From contig NZ_QRQC01000014.1 in NCBI RefSeq assembly GCF_003475325.1, positions 7,996 through 71,995 on the forward strand: a stretch of 64,000 nt of DNA. The letters run 5' to 3'. Shown piece by piece: positions 8,933-17,399 of the stretch. The notes below the pieces were generated by a model. It was not told where the DNA came from and searched no databases. It worked only from the letters and a program-made list of their open reading frames with translations. Numbering within the stretch: the stretch's first letter is position 1; every line of letters begins with the position of its first letter. The stretch comes from Collinsella sp. AF33-16 (GTDB taxonomy: Bacteria; Actinomycetota; Coriobacteriia; Coriobacteriales; Coriobacteriaceae). The translations under genes were made by a program, and so were the position numbers.

Positions 8933-8995
8933 TCACCTCGATGGATAGTCCTTGCAAAAACGGCCCGCATTGCGAGCCGTGTATATATGGTGCAT
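8933..8995 (-). CDS. Candidate leader peptide of the aro operon
   Basis: A 20-codon frame (MHHIYTARNA then GRFCKDYPSR) whose TGA overlaps the ribosome binding site of aroF. Its ATG lies eight bases after a TAGTAT -10 box and has no Shine-Dalgarno sequence, so the transcript would be leaderless or nearly so. Codons 10-16 overlap the U-rich end of a terminator-like hairpin. It carries Tyr at 5 and 17 and Phe at 13. Translation is inferred from position only. Confidence 0.45.
   Translation of the reverse strand: MHHIYTARNAGRFCKDYPSR
8956..8979 (-). terminator. Terminator-like hairpin in the aroF leader (candidate attenuator)
   Basis: On the minus strand, eight to nine base pairs (CGGCTCGC with GCGGGCCG, one G-U pair) enclose a 3-base loop, followed by five U residues. 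It lies between the -10 box and aroF, inside the leader frame. No gene upstream on this strand needs a terminator here, which argues for attenuation. Confidence 0.65.
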
Positions 8996-9003
8996 GAGAG
9001 TTT

Positions 9004-9009
9004 ATACTA
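9004..9009 (-). promoter_or_regulatory. -10 box of the aro operon
   Basis: TAGTAT on the minus strand. The best -35 candidate is TTTAGA at 18 bases, four of six matches. It is divergent from the tRNA-Arg promoter at 9086-9115. Confidence 0.5.
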
Positions 9010-9085
9010 TCTGACTTGCTTTTGCCTTCTAAAGTGGGCCGTTGCACCGCGTCTTCCTCGGAATTGCAAAGCTTTTTCTTTTATT

Positions 9086-9115
9086 TTGATAGCCCGTGGT
9101 GCACTTGGGTATAAT
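9086..9115 (+). promoter_or_regulatory. Promoter of tRNA-Arg
   Basis: TTGATA (9086-9091), 18-base spacer, perfect TATAAT (9110-9115). It ends 11 bases before the mature tRNA 5' end. Confidence 0.85.
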
Positions 9116-9126
9116 GCCAAACGTTG

Positions 9127-9203
9127 GCCCTATTAGCTCAGGGGATTAGAGCGTCTGCCTCCGGAGCAGAAGGCCGTTGGTTCGAATCCAACATGGGGCA
9201 CCA
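9127..9203 (+). tRNA. tRNA-Arg, anticodon CCG
   Basis: Cloverleaf: acceptor GCCCTAT pairs with ATGGGGC, D arm GCTCAG to TTAGAGC, anticodon stem TCTGC/GCAGA with loop CTCCGGA (anticodon 9161-9163), T arm GTTGG TTCGAAT CCAAC. The CCA end is encoded (9201-9203). It reads CGG. Confidence 0.96.
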
Positions 9204-9214
9204 TCGAACGTAAG

Positions 9215-9250
9215 ACCGTCCGAACCTCGCATGGTCCGGGCGGTTTTTCT
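9215..9250 (+). terminator. Terminator of tRNA-Arg
   Basis: Twelve-position stem ACCGTCCGAACC with GGTCCGGGCGGT (one mismatch, one G-U pair), loop TCGCAT, then TTTTCTT. Confidence 0.85.
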
Positions 9251-9279
9251 TATACCGACGCGACGTGATGGGACGTGGT

Positions 9280-11997
9280 ATGGCAGCAACGGATATCGAG
9301 CGCGGACTCTCGACCGCCGAGGTCGAGGAGCGCATCGCCGCCGGTAAGATCAACCGCAACATGGAGCTCAAGACCAAGTCGGTCAAAGAGCTCATCATCG
9401 AGAACCTCTGCACGCTGTTCAATTTGATCAACGTGATCTTGGCGTTCCTGGTCATTTTGACCGGTTCGTTTAAGAATCTGACGTTCCTGTTCGTGGTGTT
9501 CCTCAATACCGCTATTGGCGTCATTCAGTCCATGCGTTCCAAGAAGATGGTCGATAAGCTCACGCTGCTGACCTCCAAGAAGGCCATCGCGGTGCGCGAC
9601 GGCTCCGAGGTGGAGCTCGACCTGGACCAGATCGTGCTCGACGACATCATCCGCCTGGGGCGTGGCGACCAGATTCCCGCTGACGCCGTGGTGGTTTCGG
9701 GCGAGGCGCTCGTGAACGAGAGCCTGCTGACGGGCGAGAGCGACCTTATTAAGAAACAGCCCGGTTCCGAGCTCATGAGCGGCAGCTTTATCGACTCGGG
9801 CCTGCTGCGCGCCCGCGTGATCCATGTCGGCGCCGACAACTACGTGGCCAAAATTAATAACGAGGCCAAGTACGTCAAAAAGGTCAATTCCGAGATCATG
9901 AACGCGCTTAACGCCATCGTGCGCTTTGCGAGCATCATCATGATCCCGCTCGGTTTGGCGTTGTTTGCCTCGAGTGTGAGCGAGCTGTGGGATGCCGCGG
10001 GAACCCCGGGCGATAGCGCGCTTTCGTGGTGCTTCTCCGAGCTGTTGGCTGGTCATGTGCCTTCGTCGGCGCTGCTGTCCACGGTGGGCGCCCTGCTGGG
10101 CATGATCCCGCAAGGCCTGGTGCTTCTGACCTCGTCGGTGCTCGCCATCGCCACGGTGCGCCTGGCCCGCCGCAAGGTGCTGGCGCAGCAGCTTTACTGC
10201 ATCGAGACGCTCGCTCGCGTCGACGTGCTGTGCCTGGACAAGACGGGCACCATCACGTCGGGTCGCATGGAGGTCGAGGGTACGTATCCGCTGCCGGTCG
10301 AGGGTATGGGTGCGGGGGAGGGCGACGCCGCCGTTCCCGTCGATACCACGGTGCTCGATTTTGCTCTGGCTAACGTGGCGCGTGCGACTTCGGCCGATGC
10401 CAACGAGACCTGTCAGGCGCTGCTCAACTATTACGCCGACCGTCCGGTCGAGGTGTCCGAGCCGCTGTCGGTCATTCCGTTCTCGTCTTCCAAAAAGTGG
10501 AGCGGCGCGTCGTTTGCACAGGGCTCCTATGTGATGGGTGCGGCGCAGTTTGTGCTCTCTGATCGTGCGTTTGCCCAGGTCGAGAACCGTGTCGCCGAGC
10601 TTGCCGATACCTGCCGCGTGCTCGTGGTGGCGCGCGTGGACGGCTTTACGCCCGATGGCGATATGGTGGGCGAGGCCGAGCCCGTGGGCTTTGTGACCAT
10701 CCGCGACGAGATTCGTACCTCGGCGGCCGAGACCATCGGCTACTTTAACGAGCAGGGCGTGACCCTCAACGTGATCAGTGGCGACGACCCGCGTACGGTG
10801 TCGTCGATCGCGCGCGTGGTGGGCGTGCCGGGGGCGGACGCTTATGTGGACGCCACGACGCTCGATACGCCGGCAAAGCTCGATGCCGCAGTGGACCGCT
10901 ACCATGTCTTTGGGCGTGTGACCCCGCAGCAGAAGCGCGAGCTCGTGCAGGCGCTCAAGCGCCGCGAGCACACCGTGGCCATGACGGGCGACGGCGTCAA
11001 CGACGTGCTGGCGCTCAAGGAGGCCGACTGCTCCGTCGCCATGGCGGCCGGTTCCGATGCCGCACGTAACGTGGCCGAGATCGTACTTGTCGACAACGAC
11101 TTTGCCTCGATGCCCGCCGTGGTGGCCGAGGGCCGTCGCTCCATCAACAACCTGCAGCGTTCGGCTTCGCTGTTCTTGACCAAGACGCTGTTCTCGATGG
11201 GCCTGGCGGCGCTGTGCATCGCGCTGCCGCCGTACCCTTTCGAGCCGATTCAGATGACGCTCATCAACTTCTTCTGCATTGGCGCGCCGGGCTTTGTCTT
11301 GGGCCTGGAGCCCAACAATGCTCGCGTGAAGGGGTCGTTCCTGACGAACGTGCTCAAGCGGGCACTGCCGGCGTCGATTGCGGTCATTTTGGCCGCGGCG
11401 CTCGATATCTTTGTGGCGCGCGTGTTTGGCTTTAACCAGCTCACGCTGTCTACGATGTGCCTGCTTACGTCGTGCGCGGCGAGCGTCAGCCTGATCTGGC
11501 GCATCTCGCAGCCTCTCACGCCCTTGCGCGTGGTGCTCTTTGTGTTTGTAGTCGCCGGCATCCTGGTGGGCGTTATCGGATTCCCGGAGCTGCTGTCTAT
11601 TGCCAACCTGACAATGGGCCAGATGGTTATCTTGGCTGTCATCGTGGTCTTTACCTGCTCGGTGTTTTTTAAGCTCGCCACGATGATGGATTCGCTCAAG
11701 CCGCGTCGTCGTCATGCCGCAACTGGTTTTGGCCGCGGTGTTCGCGTCCGCCTGGGTCGCGGTGGCGGCAAGGTGAGCTCGACGGGTTCGACGGCGGAGC
11801 GTTTTGCCAAGCGCGTCGCCGCCGACATGGCGCAGCGCCGCGAAGCTCGCACCGTTCGTGAGGCCGAGGCCCGCGCACTCGAGGGCGTGGCCCAGGCCCA
11901 GCCCAAGAAAAAGAAGCCCACGGGCGCCAAGCGCTCCCGCGTAACCAAGTCCGCCCAAGGCATCAAAGTTTCGATGCCAAGCAAAAAGAAGAAGTAG
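9280..11997 (+). CDS. Cation-transporting P-type ATPase, CtpE-like
   Basis: Membrane ion pump of the P-type family, closest in pattern to actinobacterial CtpE, a calcium transporter. Visible: actuator LTGES (about residue 150), M4 motif PQGL, phosphorylation site DKTGT (about 318), hinge TGDGVND (about 568), and a C-terminal set of membrane helices with NFFCIGAPGFVLGLEPN. The last 95 residues form a cytosolic tail rich in Arg and Lys, ending in four lysines, beyond the usual family end. Start is uncertain: GTG 9265, ATG 9268 and ATG 9280 are all in frame and none has a strong ribosome site; 9280 gives MAATDIERGLS, which fits the family. Substrate is not proven. Confidence 0.9.
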   Translation: MAATDIERGLSTAEVEERIAAGKINRNMELKTKSVKELIIENLCTLFNLINVILAFLVILTGSFKNLTFLFVVFLNTAIGVIQSMRSKKMVDKLTLLTSKKAIAVRDGSEVELDLDQIVLDDIIRLGRGDQIPADAVVVSGEALVNESLLTGESDLIKKQPGSELMSGSFIDSGLLRARVIHVGADNYVAKINNEAKYVKKVNSEIMNALNAIVRFASIIMIPLGLALFASSVSELWDAAGTPGDSALSWCFSELLAGHVPSSALLSTVGALLGMIPQGLVLLTSSVLAIATVRLARRKVLAQQLYCIETLARVDVLCLDKTGTITSGRMEVEGTYPLPVEGMGAGEGDAAVPVDTTVLDFALANVARATSADANETCQALLNYYADRPVEVSEPLSVIPFSSSKKWSGASFAQGSYVMGAAQFVLSDRAFAQVENRVAELADTCRVLVVARVDGFTPDGDMVGEAEPVGFVTIRDEIRTSAAETIGYFNEQGVTLNVISGDDPRTVSSIARVVGVPGADAYVDATTLDTPAKLDAAVDRYHVFGRVTPQQKRELVQALKRREHTVAMTGDGVNDVLALKEADCSVAMAAGSDAARNVAEIVLVDNDFASMPAVVAEGRRSINNLQRSASLFLTKTLFSMGLAALCIALPPYPFEPIQMTLINFFCIGAPGFVLGLEPNNARVKGSFLTNVLKRALPASIAVILAAALDIFVARVFGFNQLTLSTMCLLTSCAASVSLIWRISQPLTPLRVVLFVFVVAGILVGVIGFPELLSIANLTMGQMVILAVIVVFTCSVFFKLATMMDSLKPRRRHAATGFGRGVRVRLGRGGGKVSSTGSTAERFAKRVAADMAQRREARTVREAEARALEGVAQAQPKKKKPTGAKRSRVTKSAQGIKVSMPSKKKK

Positions 11998-12100
11998 CTA
12001 CGCGCCCTGGCGATGTTGAATTGGTGCCTTGCTCCTGTGGGGCCGTGGCGATGTTATGCTCTAACCTCGATTGTTTGAATTGCTTCGAAAAGAGGATGCC

Positions 12101-13243
12101 GTGATCTGCCCGCATTGCCTTAAGACTATCGAGGACGGCGCCTCGTTCTGCCCCTACTGCAACGCCTATGTGGGTCCGGGCGATGGTCCCGAGCACACCG
12201 AGTTTGTGTTCTGTGAGGGCTGCGGTGCCCGTCTTTCTCCGCATGATCGCACGTGCCCCAAATGCGGACGCCCCGCTCCGGGTATCCTCTCCGAGGACGC
12301 GGCCGCATCCGACCTGGCAGCGGGCCGCACGGCGGGCTTTCCGCGCCTAACGCAAGAGCAGATCGATACCGAGGTGCCGCATGCGCCAGCCTCTGCCGCT
12401 GCGGTGCTTTCGGACGCCGCTGACCCCAATGAGACCTGCGTGCTGCCGGCTTTCGATAAGGATTTCGGTATCCCCAAGGTCGATATTCCCACGCCCGTTT
12501 CCCTGCATGACGATGCTCAAAAACCCAAGCGCAAGGTGCACCCCGACGAGGACGCCTATCACAAGCATAAGCGTCATATCCCCAAGCCGCTCGTCGTCAT
12601 CGCGGTCCTTGCCGTCGTTTGCGGCGGTGCCTATTGGTTCGTGACGACCGATCCCATGGGTGTCATGCCCGGCTTTTACGACCAGTTTGGCCAAGCTGCA
12701 CAGACCACCTTCCCCACGCGCCAAAAGGGCGAGGCCACTGAGGACGATACCAAGCAGGACGATTCTGCCGAGGTGGTCCAGGAAGAAACCGTGCTCACCG
12801 ATGATCAGCTCTATACCAGGCTCGACGGTCTGTATCAGACCATCGTGTCCTACGCTGACGAGGACCAGATCGGCGAGGTCATCGATTCCTTTAACAACGG
12901 TTATCTCCGAACGCCGCTGTCCACCCGTCAGGAGCTGTCGCAGAGTGCCTACGCCCTGCGCGACCAGATCAAAAAGACGCAAGATGAGCTTAACAACCTG
13001 AAAGTACAGGACGATACGGTCTATGCGGATGACATCGCCCACTTAATGCAGCTTGCCGAGTGGATGTATGAGCGCGTCGACGTGATCTGCCAGAGCTGGG
13101 ATATCTCGCTGGCCATTCCCGATGGCGAGTCGATGAGTTCCCACCAAAGCGAGATCCTGGCGCCCATCGCGCAGGGCGGCAACAGCGCGCTGAACCAGTA
13201 CGATGCCAATGTGGGTTCCTGGAAGCCGCAGCAGCGTTCCTAA
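12101..13243 (+). CDS. Double zinc-ribbon single-pass membrane protein
   Basis: 380 residues of unknown role. The N terminus carries two zinc ribbons, CPHC/CPYC and CEGC/CPKC, within the first 55 residues. A linker rich in Ala, Asp and Pro follows. One membrane helix (PLVVIAVLAVVCGGAYWFV) lies near residue 175. After it comes a charged, helical outer domain of about 190 residues. I chose GTG 12101 because AGAGG lies seven bases upstream, although the frame is open from ATG 12071. It starts a three-gene group with a cyclophilin and a TPR protein. Confidence 0.85.
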   Translation: MICPHCLKTIEDGASFCPYCNAYVGPGDGPEHTEFVFCEGCGARLSPHDRTCPKCGRPAPGILSEDAAASDLAAGRTAGFPRLTQEQIDTEVPHAPASAAAVLSDAADPNETCVLPAFDKDFGIPKVDIPTPVSLHDDAQKPKRKVHPDEDAYHKHKRHIPKPLVVIAVLAVVCGGAYWFVTTDPMGVMPGFYDQFGQAAQTTFPTRQKGEATEDDTKQDDSAEVVQEETVLTDDQLYTRLDGLYQTIVSYADEDQIGEVIDSFNNGYLRTPLSTRQELSQSAYALRDQIKKTQDELNNLKVQDDTVYADDIAHLMQLAEWMYERVDVICQSWDISLAIPDGESMSSHQSEILAPIAQGGNSALNQYDANVGSWKPQQRS

Positions 13244-13281
13244 AATTAGTTCGCCATAGTCGGCATAACCTACGTGCGCAA

Positions 13282-13311
13282 TTGATGTAAGCCCATGCTT
13301 ATTGCTACAAT
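13282..13311 (+). promoter_or_regulatory. Promoter of the cyclophilin gene
   Basis: TTGATG (13282-13287), 18-base spacer, TACAAT (13306-13311), about 40 bases before the start codon. Confidence 0.6.
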
Positions 13312-13350
13312 TCGTACAAATATGCTTTAAACGCACGAGGAGGGAACCAC

Positions 13351-13893
13351 ATGTTTGGTTTTAAGAAAGAGCTCTACACGCCCGAGTATCAGCTTGCCGG
13401 CGACGAGTGCGCCGTTATCGAGACGTCGAAGGGTGCCATCAAGGTCAAGTTTGACGGCGAGGGCGCTCCCATTCATGTCGCGAACTTCTGCGAGCTTTCC
13501 ACGATGGGTTTCTATGATGGCCTTAAGTTCCATCGCTATGTGCCCGGTTTTGTCATCCAGGGCGGCGACCCCAATACCCGCGACATGTCCGGCGCCGACG
13601 TCGCTGCCGGTCTTGAGGGCCCCGACGGCATGCCCGGTACCGGTGGCCCCGGCTACTGCATCAAGGGCGAGTTTGCCACTAATCCGCGCAACAGCCATGT
13701 CGATGGCGCCCTTGCCATGGCACGCTCCATGGACCCCGATTCCGCGGGTTCGCAGTTCTACTTCTGCCTGGGCGCCCAGCATAACCTCGATTCCGGTTAC
13801 ACCGTCTTTGGTACCACGGTTGAGGGTCTCGATGTGATTTCGCAGCTGCGTGCCGGCGACGAGATCGTCCATGTCGAGATCGTTCACGAGTAA
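13351..13893 (+). CDS. Cyclophilin-type peptidyl-prolyl cis-trans isomerase
   Basis: 180-residue cytosolic protein that isomerises Xaa-Pro bonds. Core motifs: FYDGLKFHRYVPGFVIQGGDP (Arg, Phe and Gln of the active site), GPGYCIKGEF, ALAMARSMDPDSAGSQFYF and YTVFGTTVEG. There is no signal peptide. The length is that of a small single-domain cyclophilin with a short insertion around DMSGADVAAGLEG. AGGAGGG lies before the ATG. The TPR gene begins 11 bases downstream. Confidence 0.95.
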   Translation: MFGFKKELYTPEYQLAGDECAVIETSKGAIKVKFDGEGAPIHVANFCELSTMGFYDGLKFHRYVPGFVIQGGDPNTRDMSGADVAAGLEGPDGMPGTGGPGYCIKGEFATNPRNSHVDGALAMARSMDPDSAGSQFYFCLGAQHNLDSGYTVFGTTVEGLDVISQLRAGDEIVHVEIVHE

Positions 13894-13904
13894 AGGGGAC
13901 TTCC

Positions 13905-15209
13905 TTGAATAGCCAGCTGATCCAACAGGGCCGCGCCGCTTACCGCGCGGGTGATTTTTCCGCTGCAGCCCAGATGCTTGGGGCGGCAAAGACTCCCGAT
14001 GAGATTATGGGCGAGGCCGATCACCTTCGTGGCAACGCCTTGATGCACCTGGGCATGTATGCCGAGGCCGCCGAGGCCTATGCCGCCGCCCTCAACGACG
14101 GCACCTACGGCAAGCGCGGCGCGCTGCTCACCAACCGCGGCAAGGCGCTCGCCGCCGTGGGCGACTACACGACGGCCGCCCAGGCGTTCTCTGCTGCTAC
14201 GCAGGATGCTTCCTATGCCACGCCGTTTAAGGCCTATCTGGGCCTGGGTAACGCGCTGTTCCAGTCGGGCGACTATGCCAACGCGGGTACTGCCTTCCGT
14301 CAGGCCGCCATCGACGGCGCCAATCCGGCTCCTGCCGCCGCACTCGGCGAGCTCGGTCGTTGCTTCATTAAGCTCGGCCGTTCGGCGGATGCCGTGGAGA
14401 CCTACCGCACGGCTATCGACTTTGCCGGCCCCCGCGACGACACGCGTGCGCTCAACGCCGGCATGGGTCAGGCGCTTTCTGCCGCCGGCCGTCCCTCCGA
14501 CGCACTCGACGCCTTTAACGCCGCTACTGCCGATGGCATCTACCAGCTCACCTCCGAGCAGGCCGACGAGCTTGCCCGCGTGCACGATTCGCTTGCCGCG
14601 CTGTCTGCCCAGACGGCTATGGCCACGGCTCCGGCGCCCGCGATGGACGCTCCTGCCGTCGATCCGCTCGATCCTACGGGCGCGACCGGTCAGTTTATGC
14701 CTGATCCCTCGGACACCGGCTTCTTTACGCTGTCCGAGTCCGAGATGGTCCAGCAGGACCGTCAGGACCGCAAGCAGGCCAAGGTTCGTCGTCGCCATCG
14801 CCACACGGGTCTCAAAGTCTTCATCGTGCTGCTTCTGCTCATTTTGATCGCCGCGGGCGGTCTGGGCTTTGCCTATACGCGCGGCTTTGGCTTCCCCTCG
14901 CAGGAGTCGGTTATCACCGATCTGTTCCAGGCTGCTGGCGACGGTGACACCGCAAAGGCCGAGTCTTGTCTGGCCTCGAGCCTGTCCGAGGACGCTAAGT
15001 CGATGATCATCTCCTCGATTCCGCAGGGTGCCACCGTGTCCGTCGAGGGCATGGATCAGTCCATGACCGAGACGACCGCCAAGGTGAAGGCATCGCTGTC
15101 CAAGGGCGGCGAGCAGGAGTACACCGTCAAATTCGTGCGCTCCGACAACCATATCGGCTGGGCCGTCTCCTCGCTCGATATGGATTTCTCGGCTGCTGAC
15201 AACCAGTAG
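13905..15209 (+). CDS. TPR-repeat membrane protein
   Basis: 434 residues. The first 230 are Ala-rich helical repeats of the tetratricopeptide type (for example RAAYRAGDFSAAAQMLGAAK, NALFQSGDYANAGTAFRQAA). A basic stretch (KQAKVRRRHRHTG) and one membrane helix follow (LKVFIVLLLLILIAAGGLGF, near residue 310). A C-terminal domain of about 100 residues resembles small DUF-type outer domains. The start is TTG 13905 behind AAAGGGG. N-terminal cytosolic TPR scaffold with an outer tail is the likely topology; the partner is unknown. Confidence 0.85.
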   Translation: MNSQLIQQGRAAYRAGDFSAAAQMLGAAKTPDEIMGEADHLRGNALMHLGMYAEAAEAYAAALNDGTYGKRGALLTNRGKALAAVGDYTTAAQAFSAATQDASYATPFKAYLGLGNALFQSGDYANAGTAFRQAAIDGANPAPAAALGELGRCFIKLGRSADAVETYRTAIDFAGPRDDTRALNAGMGQALSAAGRPSDALDAFNAATADGIYQLTSEQADELARVHDSLAALSAQTAMATAPAPAMDAPAVDPLDPTGATGQFMPDPSDTGFFTLSESEMVQQDRQDRKQAKVRRRHRHTGLKVFIVLLLLILIAAGGLGFAYTRGFGFPSQESVITDLFQAAGDGDTAKAESCLASSLSEDAKSMIISSIPQGATVSVEGMDQSMTETTAKVKASLSKGGEQEYTVKFVRSDNHIGWAVSSLDMDFSAADNQ

Positions 15210-15231
15210 TGACCTTATGGGATTTAGCTTT

Positions 15232-15264
15232 GCCCGGCGCTTCACCGCAAGTGAGGTGCCGGGC
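15232..15264 (+). other. Hairpin between the TPR gene and mreB
   Basis: GCCCGGC arms extended by seven further pairs including G-U, loop CGCAA. It has no proper U run (followed by TTGCGC), so a terminator role is uncertain. Confidence 0.45.
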
Positions 15265-15324
15265 TTGCGCTAGTATGATGAGCTAGTAGTTTTCCAGCAA
15301 TCATCCAACACATCAGGAGTTGCG

Positions 15325-16368
15325 TTGTTTTCTTTGATGGATATGTTCTTCGGTAGCTATGCGGGCGATCTTGCCATCGACCTCGGCACCGCCAATACGC
15401 TTGTCTCCGTGCGCGGCAAGGGCATCGTCATTCGCGAGCCCTCTGTTGTTGCCATCGACAAGAACGACGAGCGCATCCTGGCGGTCGGTATCGAGGCAAA
15501 GCGCATGCTCGGCCGTACGCCCGGCAACATCGTGGCCGTTCGTCCCCTGAAGGACGGCGTCATCGCCGACTTCGATGTTACCGAGGCCATGCTTCGCTAT
15601 TTTATCGACAAGGCGTCCGAGAAGCGCTATCCGTGGACCCCGCGTCCACGTGTTGTCGTCTGCGTTCCCTCCGGCGTCACATCGGTCGAGAAGCGTGCTG
15701 TCTTTGAGGCCACGATCCAGGCTGGCGCTCGCCAGGCCTACCTGATCGAAGAGCCTATGGCTGCCGCTATCGGCGCCGACCTGCCTGTCGAGGAACCCAC
15801 CGGCTCCATGGTCATCGACATCGGCGGAGGTACCACCGAGGTTGCCGTTATCGCCATGGGCGGCATCGTCGTTTCGCAGTCCATCCGTATTGCCGGTGAC
15901 GAGTTCGACCAGGCCATCCTCACGCACGTTCGCGATGCCTACAACCTGGCCATCGGCGAGCGTACGGCAGAGGACATCAAGATCAAGGTCGGCTCCGCCG
16001 TGCCGCTCAAGGACGAGCTCGATGTCGAGGTCAACGGCCGCGACGTGATCACCGGTCTGCCCAAGACCGTGCGCATCGAGAGCGAGGAGATTCGTCGCGC
16101 ACTCAACAAGCCGCTCGACGAGATGGCCAAGGCCGTCAAGGACGCACTCGACGCTACGCCTCCCGATCTTGCCTCGGACCTTATGTACTACGGCATTTTG
16201 CTGACCGGTGGCGGCGCGCTGCTGCGCGGTCTCGACGTGCGCCTACGCGATGAGACCGGCGTTTCGGTCAACGTTAGCCCCACGGCGCTCGATAACGTCG
16301 TTAACGGCTGTGCCCGTGTGCTCGAGGCCAATGCGTTTGATGGCGGCTTCGTCCAGACCAATGCTTAA
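15325..16368 (+). CDS. mreB: Rod shape-determining actin MreB
   Basis: 347-residue bacterial actin that positions the lateral wall synthesis complex. It has the ATP-binding phosphate loops AIDLGTANTLV and VIDIGGGTTEVAVIAMGGIV, plus EEPMAAAIGADLPV and GILLTGGGALLRG. The start is TTG 15325: AGGAG (15313-15317) lies seven bases upstream, and an ATG further in lacks a site. First gene of mreB-mreC-mreD-mrdA-rodA, with short gaps. Mbl-type paralogs are not visible in the window. Confidence 0.97.
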   Translation: MFSLMDMFFGSYAGDLAIDLGTANTLVSVRGKGIVIREPSVVAIDKNDERILAVGIEAKRMLGRTPGNIVAVRPLKDGVIADFDVTEAMLRYFIDKASEKRYPWTPRPRVVVCVPSGVTSVEKRAVFEATIQAGARQAYLIEEPMAAAIGADLPVEEPTGSMVIDIGGGTTEVAVIAMGGIVVSQSIRIAGDEFDQAILTHVRDAYNLAIGERTAEDIKIKVGSAVPLKDELDVEVNGRDVITGLPKTVRIESEEIRRALNKPLDEMAKAVKDALDATPPDLASDLMYYGILLTGGGALLRGLDVRLRDETGVSVNVSPTALDNVVNGCARVLEANAFDGGFVQTNA

Positions 16369-16389
16369 TTTCCAAAAGGTGGATTCCAT

Positions 16390-17388
16390 TTGGCACGATC
16401 TTCGGGTTTCTCCACAAATCTGAATACCAAGCGACAATCAACGGGTATGCGCCCGTTGATTGTTTTCAGCCTGATTTCGGTGTTGCTGCTCACGTTTTAC
16501 ATCCGTGAGGGCGAGGCGGGGCCGATTCATGCCGTGCGCTCGGGTGTGACGACGATTACCTCGCCGATACGCTTTGTGGGCTCGGCTGTGGCGGCTCCCT
16601 TCAATGCGATTGGCAACGTGTTCTCTAACCTTACGGCGTCGCAGGACACGCTCGACGAGCTTAAGAAGCAAAACGAGGAGCTGACCTCTAAGGTCGCCGA
16701 GCTCTCCGAGGCCCAAAAGACTGCTGAGCGTCTGGAGGGGCTGGTCGGCCTGCAGTCTACCTACAACCTCAAATCGACCGCAGCTCGTATCGTTGGTGCT
16801 TCGGGCGATGCCTGGACTTCGACCGTAACCATCGACAAGGGTTCTGCCGACGGGCTTTCCATCAACATGCCTGTGACGAGTTCGGCCGGTGTTATCGGAC
16901 AGATCATCGAAGTTTCGGCCAAGACATCGACCGTGCGCCTGATTGGCGACGAGAGCTCGGGCGTGTCCGCCATGGTGCAGGACACGCGCGCCCAGGGCAT
17001 GCTGCAGGGTCAGGCTGACGGCACGCTGCGTCTTGAGTACGTGAGCGTCGACTCCGACGTTAAGGTTGGCGACATCATCGTGACCTCGGGCATTGGCGGT
17101 GTGTTCCCCAAGGGCCTTCCGCTCGGCACCGTCTCGTCGGTTGAGAAATCGGCAAACGACGTGTACTACACCATTGTGGTACGCGCTCAGACAACGGCCG
17201 AGAACAACGAGGAAGTGCTGGTCATCACCTCGCTGACCGACGAACAGTCGGCCTCGGATGAGGACGTGAGCACCGCTAATAGCACGCCGCAGGGAACGTC
17301 GCGCGATGCTGCGACCAAGACGAAGGACGAGAGCTCGGATGACGGTTCCGACACGTCCGAGACGACCGATTCCGGCTCGAGCGAATAG
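16390..17388 (+). CDS. mreC: Rod shape-determining protein MreC
   Basis: 332 residues. One N-terminal membrane helix (MRPLIVFSLISVLLLTFYI), a coiled coil around residues 85-120 (DTLDELKKQNEELTSKVAEL), then the two beta-barrel domains of MreC with GLSINMPVTSSAGVIGQI and GDIIVTSGIGGVFPKGLPLG. The C-terminal 55 residues are a Ser/Thr/Asp/Glu-rich tail. The start is TTG 16390 with AAGGTGG upstream. MreC is the extracytoplasmic scaffold between MreB, MreD and PBP2. Confidence 0.95.
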   Translation: MARSSGFSTNLNTKRQSTGMRPLIVFSLISVLLLTFYIREGEAGPIHAVRSGVTTITSPIRFVGSAVAAPFNAIGNVFSNLTASQDTLDELKKQNEELTSKVAELSEAQKTAERLEGLVGLQSTYNLKSTAARIVGASGDAWTSTVTIDKGSADGLSINMPVTSSAGVIGQIIEVSAKTSTVRLIGDESSGVSAMVQDTRAQGMLQGQADGTLRLEYVSVDSDVKVGDIIVTSGIGGVFPKGLPLGTVSSVEKSANDVYYTIVVRAQTTAENNEEVLVITSLTDEQSASDEDVSTANSTPQGTSRDAATKTKDESSDDGSDTSETTDSGSSE

Positions 17389-17399
17389 GGGGCATGTCC

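Noticed and set aside
9250..11958. 902-codon minus-strand frame opposite the P-type ATPase
   Set aside because: Product is His/Arg-rich without domains; the ATPase motifs fix the plus strand.
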